Shown: piece after piece, positions 17,899 to 28,290 of the stretch
How the letters are laid out: every line of letters begins with the position of its first letter
Position numbering within the stretch: position 1 is the first letter of the stretch
Assembly: GCA_030180075.1 (NCBI GenBank)
Contig: JASNJN010000095.1
Coordinates: forward strand, 1 to 29,484
From: Mikrocytos mackini
Lineage: Eukaryota > Endomyxa > Ascetosporea > Mikrocytida > Mikrocytiidae
Reading direction: 5' to 3'
DNA: 29,484 bases
Translations under genes and position numbers: made by a program
The notes under the pieces: generated by a model
What the model was told of the DNA's origin: nothing
Databases searched by the model: none
What the model saw: the letters and a program-made list of their open reading frames with translations, nothing else

Positions 17899-18196
17899 GT
17901 ATTTATCAAGTATATCAATTTTCCACGTCAAATGTTCTTTATAACTGAGTTTGGTCGTTTTTGTAAATAATTTTTTTCTGTATAATAAAACTATATTAAT
18001 TGCTCTGTCATGTTTTCGGTACCGTTTATGGATCATCGAAGAAAGAAAGATTAACCACAGGGAACAACAGATGCTTCAAAAAATTTAAAATTTAAAATTC
18101 TAAAGAAAGAACTTCCTGTTAAAACTTTAGACACTTTCCATTGAACAATTAATTCCACATCAATCCATTCCTGATTACAATACACGTTTAGCATGA
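17899..18196 (+). repeat. MULE left TIR
   Basis: Inverted partner of 21050-21348. It carries an AAATTTAAAATTTAAAA tract near 18083-18100, the same kind of motif that precedes genes here, so the TIR may supply a promoter. Confidence 0.88.
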
Positions 18197-18630
18197 CAGA
18201 GAATATTCCTTTTCCCGTCCTATATACATGGTTTGACATTTGATTCGTAACTCAACTTTACGATGCGTAATAGGCTAATTGTATACGTTACAACATAAGT
18301 ACAGACTATGAAAAATCTAATGTAGGGATCGGCGCACAATTGAAAGTATTAACGGATATACACATAATTCGCGATCGAAGAATAAAACACTGTAAAAGAC
18401 GTAAAATCTCATGAAATAGAGCCAACTAAAAAAGAAACGTAGTATTTACTTCAATATGGTATGATTATGATGTTTGGAATTTATAATGACCTGTAAAATA
18501 ATCTGTAGGCAAATCCCCATATTAAGCATAACTATAACGAATGTGAACCGTTGATTCTATAATCAGAAAATCGATCAATTAATAAATAGGTAAATAAATA
18601 ACGGATATGCATGTTCAAAGAAATATTTAT

Positions 18631-20970
18631 TTATTTTTTAAACATGTTTATTGATTTAATTAAACCAACCACATTCTTGACAGCCCCCTTCGATCTCCCT
18701 TTAGATTTTTTCATACCAATATACACATTTCCCGTTACATCGTCCACTGAATTCTTCGTAATAATTCTGGTTTGAATATCTGAGAATTTAGTTTCACAAT
18801 TTTTACTATCCGCGGGTGTATATTCTACGTCTTTGTTTTTGGATATATGTTTGGTTACTGTTTCTTCTTCACATTTCTTTGCAAATAATTCCGATTTAAA
18901 ATTTTCATTTAGACCAATGTCTATCTCCTGCACTATTGGCTCATTGCCATGCAAATTTGAAATATTTTCTTTTAAATCATGGCCAGTATTCGCATGTAAA
19001 TTGTTATTCAAGATCGGTTTTGTAGATCTGTTTTGTAGCGAACATAAGGAATTTAACTTGTTCAAAAAGCGGGCTATTTCGTTGTCTTTTGAATACGCAA
19101 TAATATCTTCCATCTCTGTAATAAACCCCATGTATTTCTCAACAATCGACTGGGGTTTCATAGATATAATCCCATTTAAATTTTCAGTTACAAGTTTTAG
19201 CTTTTTATATTCAATTCGCTTGGTATTTTCTCTAGTAGTTGCTGATTCCGTTTTATGTAGTTTATAAGGAGAATTGGCTTGGCTGTGCTCACTTGTAGGC
19301 CATATTATCTCACCAATACTGTCAACATAACAAGAGAAATGGGATCTTGTGTTATATAGATGGAAATATTTCTCCAAGTCTTGGTAGTTGTTTAAGTCAA
19401 GTAAATGTGAGCATGGGATACCTTCTCTATTAGTATAACCACATGTGCAATGGGAAGAGTTAGTTTGGTACTTTTCTTGGGACTTCTCGAAGAAAGTGGT
19501 TTGTGTTTTCTTGAATTGATATATAATTTTCTTGTAGACACTTAAAGTTACAAAGTTAAATAGATGGCTAATTGGTGTCTCTTCTATGGTATGTACTTTA
19601 AATAAACAAGTTCTATATTTCCCTGAAATTAAATTTAAATCATATTTTTGGAATTTCATTAGTTCGTTTAATGCAATGTGAAAAGGTTTTTTGAGTAAAC
19701 ATATCTTTTTCAGTTTACCAAAATATCTCTCAACTCTATTTGTTGTTGAGGTTCCATGCAGAAATAGATTATTTGTAATGAAAAGGTTCCACTCATCTGC
19801 GATTGGCATCCAATTTTTTAATATATACTCTTTTACGCCTTTATTCCGAATTTTCTCTATTAGTAAGTTTAATTCGGCGCGCGACTTCGCATACACCATT
19901 TTTTGAAAGGTTTTGCAGCATGTCTTTTTCTCTTGTGTTGTAATATTGTAATTACTGACCGTTACTTCACGCCCAAAAGATCTCAATACATGAAATCGAC
20001 ATAGGAGTAATTTTACTCCCGGGAAGACTGATGTAATTGCAGAGCGTTCTGATAAGTCTTTATCAGTAAACACAATTCGCAAATTAACATATTCAGGATT
20101 ATTGTGTATAAATATTTTGAATCCGTGCTCCAATAGTAATTTCGACTCTGAATATAGGAACATCCAAAACACCGGTACTGTATTATTGTCGCCATCAATT
20201 GTAACAACAGAAAAGAAGGAAAAGCCGTTTGAAGAAATTCCATGTGTTGAATCCACTAAAAGTATTGAGTTATAAAACTTAAACGTGCCTTTCATAAATT
20301 TGTCTTGATATACAACACCCTTCATGTTGTTTTTCTCATCAAGAAGGTAGTTGACTTCTCCAGAATCTTCTAATCTTCTTGTAACATCAGAAAATTCAGT
20401 TTGTGGCAGTTTACGGATATGATTGTGAATTTTTTTTGTACTAATCTGGACCCCCAATTTGTTAGTTAGCTGATTTCCTAATGCAGGAATAGAAGCTTTT
20501 GCTGCTATTGAGTCATTCAAAAATTCCGTTATTTCGTCATTTAATCGGAATTTAGTATTATATATAATGTCTGCCATGGGCTTATGATTATGTTGATGAT
20601 GTAGTTCTGTAACATGTAACTTTAATTGTTTGCCAATTATTTACAATCGTAGCACCAATTTAAAAGGACATTCTAGTTTATAAGAACTACAAACCCGGCT
20701 TTTTTGGCGCGAATCTCTTGCTTGGCCAAAGAAACATTCGAATTCAATTCTCTCGTACATAAAGATTTCATAGATATTACCAACATCGATGTTATTTGCA
20801 TTCGCAGTTCTAATGAAGCCTTTGAGTTTCTTTCCACATTTTAAAGAGTTGAAAAGTTTGGATCTTTTTATTGATAACCAATGAGAACTTTCTATCCAAT
20901 AAACTTTTAAAGAATTTCTCAAAGAAACCAGGTTTGTTATGTTATCAAAGCACGACATTTTGCTCGTCAT
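18631..20970 (-). pseudogene. MULE transposase with one in-frame TAA
   Basis: From the first in-frame ATG at 20970, 109 codons lead to TAA at 20641-20643. After 21 further in-frame codons comes ATG 20577 and an open frame of 648 residues to 18631. Before and after the stop lies one zinc-finger region: two Cys (SYKLECPF area) and, past the stop, LHHQHNHKP with His-x-His, the WRKY/GCM1-like DNA-binding fold. In the 648-residue part, candidate catalytic residues are Asp109 (LLVDSTHG), Asp172 or Asp174 (FTDKD) with C193..H196 after it, and Glu283 (TTNRVERYF). A SWIM zinc site follows: C377-x-C379 and C389-x-H391. The C-terminal 250 residues are low complexity and Lys/Asn-rich. Apart from the single stop it appears intact. 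A shorter protein from ATG 20577 would lack the DNA-binding domain. Confidence 0.85.
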
Positions 20971-21049
20971 GTTATCACATTGGGCAGGGGTCTTTTTGTT
21001 AAGTTGTTTTTGTCTATCTTCGCTAAGTGGTTGTAACAAAATATTCTTT

Positions 21050-21348
21050 TCATGCTAAACGTGTATTGTAATCAGGAATGGATTGATGTGGAATTAATTG
21101 TTCAATGGAAAGTGTCTAAAGTTTTAACAGGAAGTTCTTTCTTTAGAATTTTAAATTTTAAATTTTTTGAAGCATCTGTTGTTCCCTGTGGTTAATCTTT
21201 CTTTCTTCGATGATCCATAAACGGTACCGAAAACATGACAGAGCAATTAATATAGTTTTATTATACAGAAAAAAATTATTTACAAAAACGACCAAACTCA
21301 GTTATAAAGAACATTTGACGTGGGAAAATTGATATACTTGATAAATAC
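21050..21348 (-). repeat. MULE right TIR, upstream of the transposase
   Basis: Inverted partner of 17899-18196. It lies directly upstream of the transposase start, so its TTTAAATTTTAAATTTT tract could drive transposase transcription, although the tract sits about 180 bases before the first in-frame ATG. Confidence 0.88.
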
Positions 21349-22554
21349 CAGTGATGTTCGCAAGAACATAATAGCTTTTTAAAATAGCCTTTTTCAAAAG
21401 GCATAATATGCTTTTATCGTGATAATCACGAAAAGCTACAGTGTTATCGCGATAAACCGGATTATACCTAAATTTATGCTTTATGTCACGATAATATGTC
21501 GTCAAAAATCAAAAAAGCTACGAAATCCCGGATTTTGCCCATTTTTGGCTGGCGGCATCGAGGGCATAATTTTGGACAAGGATTTATGCCCAAAATTATG
21601 TTCTGATTTTTTTGTTTTATTAAACATGAAAAATAATTTTGAAAAATGGGCACAAGGTTTCTATGAGATCAAAAATACATTTTCATTGAAAAATTTTTTT
21701 TTCCAAATTTTTGCTTTTTGCTCAAAATTTNCCATTTTTACTTTTTAAAATANGTCCATTATGTCCCGTTTTTATGGCCTATTTTGGCCAAAATAGCTTT
21801 TTTCGATAAACACCATTATGTCCATTTTGAAAAAGTGGGCATAATTGTAGCTTTTTGAGTGCGCCAAAAGTGGATTCTGGGTGAAAATTTTTGAAACTTT
21901 TTGAAAAAAAAATTACCGAGGGGGAAAAGTCCGTTATTTTTAGAAAAAAACCATTAAATCTAAAAATAACGGACTTTTCCCCCTCGGTAATTTTTTTTTC
22001 AAAAAGTTTCAAAAATTTTCACCCAGAATCCACTTTTGGCGCACTCAAAAAGCTACAATTATGCCCACTTTTTCAAAATGGACATAATGGTGTTTATCGA
22101 AAAAAGCTATTTTGGCCAAAATAGGCCATAAAAACGGGACATAATGGACATATTTTAAAAAGTAAAAATGGCAAATTTTGAGCAAAAAGCAAAAATTTGG
22201 AAAAAAAAATTTTTCAATGAAAATGTATTTTTGATCTCATAGAAACCTTGTGCCCATTTTTCAAAATTATTTTTCATGTTTAATAAAACAAAAAAATCAG
22301 AACATAATTTTGGGCATAAATCCTTGTCCAAAATTATGCCCTCGATGCCGCCAGCCAAAAATGGGCAAAATCCGGGATTTCGTAGCTTTTTTGATTTTTG
22401 ACGACATATTATCGTGACATAAAGCATAAATTTAGGTATAATCCGGTTTATCGCGATAACACTGTAGCTTTTCGGAATTATCGCGATAAAAGCATATTAT
22501 GCCTTTTGAAAAAGGCTATTTTAAAAAGCTATTATGCTCTTGCGAACATCACTG
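21349..22554. mobile_element. Palindrome P2, foldback element, ~1.2 kb
   Basis: The ends CAGTGATGTTCGCAAG and its complement are hAT-like. The whole element is one inverted repeat with arms of about 590 bases and a loop of about 20 bases centred near 21951. The arms differ at only a few positions (near 21365 and 21420) plus Ns at 21731 and 21753. Short palindromes TTATCGCGATAA recur near both ends. The flanks ATAAATAC and GTTTAAAC match at only 4 of 8 positions, so a hAT target duplication is not established. Open frames in it are palindrome artefacts. It abuts the MULE TIR on the left and a truncated transposase on the right. Confidence 0.88.
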
Positions 22555-22556
22555 GT

Positions 22557-23455
22557 TTAAACGAACATATTTGTCCAATAAATCTAGAAACAGGCGCGAT
22601 GTCCTATTTAATGCCTTATTATTATTTGAAACGCATACAAATGCCAATATTTTAAGGCAAAGCGTTTCAAACCAAAAGCAATTTATGGGTTATCGCGCAC
22701 AAGTTGCGTCACATAAACATAAGCTGGGAAATAAACTTGATAAGACAAAATTTAAATATGATTTAGATTCCAACTCTTTCTTCTACAAGAAATACGAAAT
22801 ACGCAAGGGCACATGTGATAACTGCGGGATCAACTGTAAGTTCGTATGTCACAGTTGTAAGATTTGCTACAGCCGTTATATTTGCAGCTGCTTGTCATTT
22901 TCCATGAAAAAGGAATGTTGCAAGCACGTTCACGTAGCACATGATTTGTTTAAAGAGAAAGAGAATACATATACGCAGGATGATATCAGCAAAGATGATA
23001 GCTACGGATCTTTAGTTGATTACAATGAAAGTTCTCATGATAATCAAGTGCAAAATTCAAATCTACTACAATATGACATAAATGAAGACATTAATGAGAA
23101 TATTCATATCATTTCTTCTGATGACAAAATATTATCAGTTTCAAATCAAGAAACATCTAAAAACAACAATAAGAATTCTGAAGTTATTACCAAAAATAAG
23201 GGCGATCTTATTATAGAGGCCAACATAAATCGGGAAATTTATGGAATTAAGCTGGAGATAAATAGGAGCCTAGAGAAAATAAAACCTAGCATAAGCAATA
23301 TTTATGACAAAAACATCCTTAAAAGAGTAAACGAAGAGTTAACAATGTTGAATGATTTTATAAGTTATTCAAAAGCCGATGATAAAACTGTGGATTTGGA
23401 AATTGAGCCGAAAATGATGAAAAAGCAAAAGACACAACGAAGCTGGTTTAAATAA
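22557..23455 (+). pseudogene. 5'-truncated transposase with SWIM zinc site
   Basis: An open frame from ATG 22499 to 23455 codes for 318 residues, but its first 19 come from the end of palindrome P2. The transposase part begins at about residue 20. A Cys-rich block at 106-149 contains CHSCKIC and then C129-x-C131 with C141-x-H143 followed by VHVAH, the SWIM site that ends many MULE-like transposases of animals and microsporidia. The N-terminal DNA-binding and catalytic domains are missing. The rest (150-318) is acidic, Asn-rich and then Lys-rich, with a possible coiled coil around 235-290 (INREIYGIKLEINRSLEKIK). It differs from the MULE at 17.9-21.3 kb. The frame itself is intact, so a chimeric protein could be made. 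AAATAAA overlaps the stop. Confidence 0.68.
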
Positions 23456-25487
23456 ATTTACGAATAATTATTCTCATATTATATTTGTTTAACAAATAAT
23501 TCCAAATATCATTTAAATATTCGGCAACTCAATCTTTGTGACAATATTTCCTTTAAACATTCAGTTCCCATTATAAGTGTCCATTTAAATAGAAAACGGT
23601 ATCCTTTTAATCTTTTTTCACAAACATATTAACTTTATATTAGTAATTTAATATGGCTGTATATTTTATTGTTAATTCTTTGTTGTAAACTATGAAGTTT
23701 AAGCAGGTTGTAACTGAAACTTTCTATTTGGTTTTTATATTTCTTGCTATTTGGTCGTTTGACTTTGTGAACACCTACAATTAATAAACCATTCTTTTAT
23801 ATGCTTTATCAAAGCTTTCATGTCAATTACTCTCAATCACTAATACAGTTTCCTATGTGTCGTATAGAAGATATGTCTTAAGGGTAAGCGCTTCCTATAT
23901 GTAGGTTTTGTTATATGAAGTGGCTCGACCTCGCCCTTTACTCATAATAAGTTAGAAACGAGTACTCTTTTAAATAAGTTCTAAGTTGTATATATGCCTG
24001 TTTGTTTGCTGTTGGGACTTCTGGTTTCAGATAATGGGTTTTTGTAAATCTAAATTTTAAAATTACAAAGCCATACTTTGATATATGGATTATATGAACA
24101 TGGAATTTCATTACAAAAGAATTTTAGAGTATTCGCGTCTTTTAACTCAATGGAGGTTCGTTATGATACAAATTAATGAAACCCTGTTATTATTTACACC
24201 AATGTGCAAACAAAATAGAACACAACAAGATAATACGACCTTCAACTACAACCAGATATAATTCTTCTGTATGATAGATAGTGGTTTATTGTTGATACAA
24301 AACGGAACATAATTTATAGTTTTAATGAACATAGAACATGAAATACAAACGATATACGGCTGTATGTCCTATTAAAAATAAGATTTCATAGTTTTTACAA
24401 TGATATATTAATACAACCAGTCCGATAATCCTAAGCTAATACAACAGGGAATTAGGAATACGATCAATAGCATGGAATTTTGTGTCGTAAATACAACCTA
24501 GATATAATATTCAACAAAGACGGGATTTACAAATTTATGAGGGGACAAGATGGAATTACAATGAAATGGCTTACGATTTTCACAAAATGTTGAAAATTAT
24601 TCTTTAATTGACAATGTATTTTCGATATTGGAAATATTCAACTGAAAAATCATTTGCTCTAGATAATTTAATAAGTAGAAATCCATTTATTCTTTAACCA
24701 AACGATATTTTTTATGCGTTTATACTTAGATTAAAATTTTCAAAATGGCTATTCCATGATATTTTATGGCCAATTTTGTTAACATTCCATAAATAGTAAT
24801 CTTCTTTTGATATCGATATAAAATGTGTTGATATTTATACTTAACGCAATGAATAATTAATTAACTTTTCTAATTGATTTGTTGCTATAGTTAATAGAAT
24901 TATCCGTTTTAAATTAATTTTATTTCCCATCCCCATGATAATCAAACTTTAGATTTCATACCTGTATTGTAGTCTAGCTCTTCTTGTGATAGATTTCAAA
25001 ATTAAAATCTGTGTGGTGAAATTTCGTAACTACTCATGTAACATTATTTGACTGAACTTTAATATTGTATTGTTTAAAGCTGAGGTTCCATTCTATATTT
25101 TATCATTAATCCGATATTGAAAAGTTGTTCCTCAGAAATAGTTACGCTCTCCCAACGCTTCAACTTATAAGTACTTACCATATCGTTTTAATCGTCGGTG
25201 TACAGTTATTATGGTGATGATTCATTTCTTAAAAGGCTAATGGATTCTTCGTTATCATGTTTGCTTTTTCAACCGGCAATATTTTAAGATCTGTATGATT
25301 GATTTCCATTTAACTCCTAGAAAGCACATATGGAGTTATAAATAAGCGCAAAGTATCCAGATTGAAAAGAAATTCGCTTATATAGTGTCTCCAGCTTTGT
25401 GTGTTGGTATTTGTATTATATGTCATTGAGTTAGTGTTATAAGTTAAGGAAAATGAATATGGTGTTTCAAAGTAAGACGAGTGTGTT
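23456..25487. other. No gene seen (2 kb)
   Basis: A+T-rich DNA with frequent stops in all frames. I found no tRNA, transposase motif or long inverted repeat. A 35-codon minus-strand frame starting ATGGTAAGT near 25186 resembles a start next to a 5' splice site, but has no further support. Confidence 0.45.
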
Positions 25488-25830
25488 TCAAGATAAGTTT
25501 GCATTGTAGGATAAGTTAGTGTTGTAAGAAAAGTGTTCGTGCTGTAAGATAAATGAGCGTGTCTTAGGATAAGTGTTTGTGTTGCAGGATAAGTGTTTGT
25601 GTTGCAGGATAAGTGAGTGTTGTAAGAAAAATGTTAGTGTTGTGGGATAAGTTTTTGTTGTAGGATAAGTTTTTGTTGTGGGATAAGTGAGTGTTGTGAA
25701 ATAAGTGAGTGTTATGGGATTAGTGTCTGTTGTGGGATTAGTGTCTGTTGTGGGATAAGTGTCTGATGTGGGATAAGTGTCTGATGTGGGGTAAGTGTCT
25801 GTTGGATGTCTTCTCTTCATCGCATTTATG
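25488..25830. repeat. Degenerate ~18-bp minisatellite
   Basis: Variants of GTGTCTGTTGTGGGATAA and shorter or longer forms (GTGTTGTAGGATAAGTTT) repeat about 18 times. Units at 25720-25800 are the most regular at 18 bp; those to the left are 15-21 bp and more diverged. Because 18 is a multiple of three, each frame encodes hexapeptide repeats (RHLSHI in one, DTYPTS in another). Confidence 0.85.
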
Positions 25831-25899
25831 GAACTTAGCAACGTGAATATTTAAGCCTTTATCTGTCTTGAACTCTTTAAAACACAAGTTGCAGAACAT
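25738..25899 (-). CDS. Small C2H2 zinc-finger ORF running into a minisatellite
   Basis: 53 codons from ATG 25899 to TAA 25738-25740. Residues 3-24 form a textbook C2H2 finger: Cys-x2-Cys, 12 residues with Phe and Leu at the usual places, His-x4-His (CNLCFKEF...GLNIH...H). It then reads into the minisatellite as His-rich repeats (RHLSHI). A strong AAATTTAAAATTTAAA motif lies 3-22 bases upstream of the ATG, as at GET3 and the Rho GTPase. It may be the 5' end of a gene later cut by repeat expansion, or a retrotransposon N-terminal finger. Whether it is expressed is unknown. Confidence 0.5.
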   Translation of the reverse strand: MFCNLCFKEFKTDKGLNIHVAKFHKCDEEKTSNRHLPHIRHLSHIRHLSHNRH

Positions 25900-25902
25900 A
25901 AG

Positions 25903-25922
25903 AAAATTTAAAATTTAAAATT
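25903..25922 (-). promoter_or_regulatory. AAATTT-type motif upstream of the C2H2 ORF
   Basis: Three tandem AAATTTTA-type units immediately before the ATG, the longest such tract seen in front of a start in the window. Confidence 0.45.
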
Positions 25923-26060
25923 AGAATATGATAAAATAAAAGATCATTAGTAGTTTATATACAAATATCTTGGATAGCTCAACATAATAATCAAATAATA
26001 GGTTATGATTATAATAAATAATGAAATTAGTTTAAAAAAGTTGAATGTGCTTTCCTATTT

Positions 26061-26304
26061 TATATTTTATGTGTGATTGAGAAGTGCAAATTCACAACTC
26101 ATGATTCGCTGATAACTTCCAGCCCCATCTCAATCTTCGAGGTAGAACGTGCACTGTCGTGCACTTCCCCGTGGAAGGCCTATTGGCCCGACGGAGTCTA
26201 CCCGCACCTATATAAAGCGCTATCGACGATGACGGTCCGGATTCTAGTCAGATTATTTAACGACACCTGGCTAGGTTTGACCAGTTCTGAGTGTGGATTG
26301 GTTT
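26061..26304 (+). pseudogene. Non-LTR retrotransposon reverse transcriptase fragment
   Basis: About 75 codons containing ISIFEVERALSCTSPWKAYW, then PDGVYPHLYKAL and VRLFNDTWLG. This is the start of the fingers region of non-LTR reverse transcriptases, where the consensus KAPGPDG is followed by the LYK helix; here PG is replaced by YW. There is no ATG, and the YADD catalytic box and all flanking domains are missing. The fragment is visibly G+C-richer than its surroundings. It is dead on arrival or truncated at both ends. Confidence 0.75.
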
Positions 26305-26386
26305 AAGACATGTCAAAAGATTTAGAACAAGACAGAACATGGTTTAAACCAGACATTAGGATTTTACCCAATCCCATTACGTTTCC

Positions 26387-26417
26387 GACCTACACCGTCT
26401 TTCGGCTGGTCGGAAGC
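26387..26417. repeat. Perfect 8-bp hairpin
   Basis: TTCCGACC and GGTCGGAA flank a 17-base pyrimidine-rich loop, in A+T-rich DNA 80 bases after the reverse transcriptase fragment. It may be retroelement 3' end structure or a MITE end. No function is shown. Confidence 0.5.
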
Positions 26418-26519
26418 GGAGAAATTTTCATGGAAATTACAAAATTAATAATGCAAAATTATCATTTTATCTTAATAACATTCTAAAAATGACTATTAAA
26501 CCGCCAATTTTCACTACTA

Positions 26520-28290
26520 TGATTTTTTTTAAAGCAACAGAGAAACTAATTATATATTTAATTATAAATTTCCCCTTTCAACCTACTGGCCTACTCATAT
26601 TTCCTGATTAAACTAAGTAAAACCTCCACAAATCCCAAATTCGGCGAGTATTTGTTTCACAAACAGTATATTACCAAACATGTTTATATTAAAACTAGTT
26701 ATTATAACTTTTAACTTTCAAAACATTACTAAACCGATATGCCCTCATTTAAATACATATTCAAAATCAGAGGGTCTGGTTACTTCTCTATAACAAATGA
26801 TCCCTTATTTAGGGTTTGTTAACTTCTTTTATTCGAAGTGTTCTTTTGTAACTCTGAGCCTTGCAGAAAGGGACATATTTTGAATAAGTGTTTCAAACGG
26901 CTTTTGGAGTCTTTTAATTCCCATAGCTGTTGCCCTTTTATGAGCCCATGCGCCCCTTTTCTCTATTTAGGTGTATAGATACTCAGCCAGCGTCTTTTGG
27001 GTTAAGGACAAAAGTTTAGAAGTTAACTTTTTGTTTTGTGAATAAACCTTTTATCGATCTGCCATGCCCTGGCTAACTGAATACCAGGCAAATGGGCTTT
27101 AAATAGTGTTTTGAAGTGAGTTTGCCGTTTATAAACCTTCCCTGGGCCTGTATCGCCCAATCAGTTTTACGGCATTTTTTCTTTGTTTCAGAAATAAACC
27201 CAGTTTCAAAAATAAACTATGTTTCAAAATAGCAATAGTCTGTTATCAATTACAAACGCTAAATTTGAAGGCTTATAAAAGTGTTTGCCCTAGTTGCATT
27301 TTGAAAAATACTTTGAGAACACAGTCTCTTCTCGTGTCCTGTATGATGGATGCTTCTTCGAGAGCTAGAACCTCATCAGGGTCTCACACGATAGCCATCC
27401 CACCAAAGCTAAACCGCTACGGGCATGAGCCTTAATATACAAGGGGTGAGCGGAAGGTATTCAGATGATACTGGCTCAAAGTATTTTTCAAAATGCAACT
27501 AGGGCAAACACTTTTATAAGCCTTCAAATTTAGCGTTTGTAATTGCTAACAAACTATTGCTATTTTTGAAACATGGTTTATTTTTGAAACTCAGTCTATT
27601 ATTGACACTGGGCTTATTTCTGAAACAAAGAAAAAACGCCGTAAAACTGACTGGGCGATATAGACCCAGGGAAAGTTTACAAACGGCAAGCTCACTTCAA
27701 AACACTATTTAAAGTCCATTTGCCTGGTATTCAGTTAGCCAGGGCATGGCAGATCGATAAAAGGTTTATTCACAAAACAAAAAGTTAACTTCTAAACTTT
27801 TGTCCTTAACCCAAAAGACGCTGGCTGAGTATCTATACACCTAAATAGAGAAAAGGGGCGCATGGGCTCATAAAAGGACACATACTGTAGGAAGCAAGAG
27901 CTCTAAAAGCTTAAAGAAACGCTTATAGGAAATAAGCATATTTCTACAAAGCGAAGGGCTGTAAGAAGAATACTACTAAAGAAAGAAGTTAACAACCCTT
28001 TGAAAGGGACTATTTGTTAAAAGGAATTAACCAGGGCCTTTGATTTTGAATAATCTTCAAATAAGGTCATAAAGGTTTTATAGTGTTTTGAAAGTTGAAA
28101 GTTATAATAACTAGTTTTAATATAAACATGTTTGGGAATACAGTGTTTGTGAAACAAATACTCGCCGAATTTAAGGCTTTTGAAAGGATTTTACTTAGTT
28201 TTATTGAGGGAATATGAGTAGGCCGGCATTTTGAAAGGAGAAATTTATAATTAAATAATAATTAGTTTCTATGTTGCTAAAAAAAATTTG
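26520..28290. repeat. Palindrome P3, diverged, arms ~0.8 kb
   Basis: The arms 26520-27316 and 27477-28290 are inverted copies, best preserved near the centre. An example is GGCAAACACTTTTATAAG at 27503 against its complement at 27274. The arms are roughly 80-90% identical overall, with a segment around 26850-26920 and 27880-27990 that does not match well. The outer ends carry TTTTTTTTAAAGCAACA and its near-complement. The loop of about 160 bases is G+C-richer and structured. No target duplication was found. The divergence makes P3 much older than P1 and P2, and argues that it is a real feature of the genome. Confidence 0.85.

Larger units (their letters stand above)
17899..21348 (-). mobile_element. 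Near-complete MULE (Mutator-like element), 3.45 kb
   Basis: Long TIRs at 17899-18196 and 21050-21348 (about 298 bp each) differ by only about one base by eye and begin GTATTTATCAAG. They enclose a single MULE transposase on the minus strand, and about 430 bases of noncoding DNA after its stop. Long TIRs and this transposase type define MULEs. The near-identity of the TIRs implies a recent insertion. No 9-bp target duplication was found, perhaps because palindrome P2 begins at the very next base on the right. Confidence 0.88.

Noticed and set aside
18051-18239. 62-codon frame inside the MULE left TIR
   Set aside because: Lies in terminal-repeat DNA and is partly repeated in the right TIR; no protein motif, so treated as chance.
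21779-22124. Paired identical 77-codon frames at the centre of P2
   Set aside because: They are mirror images of each other from the palindrome and have no family features.
21341-22574. Target duplications for the MULE and P2
   Set aside because: CATATGTGT (17890) and CATATTTGT (22566) resemble each other, but their offset from the element ends does not fit a clean duplication; ATAAATAC and GTTTAAAC match poorly.
25079-25186. Minus-strand ATGGTAAGT as an intron-bearing gene start
   Set aside because: A 5' splice-like string alone is weak; no branch or 3' site and no recognisable protein follow.
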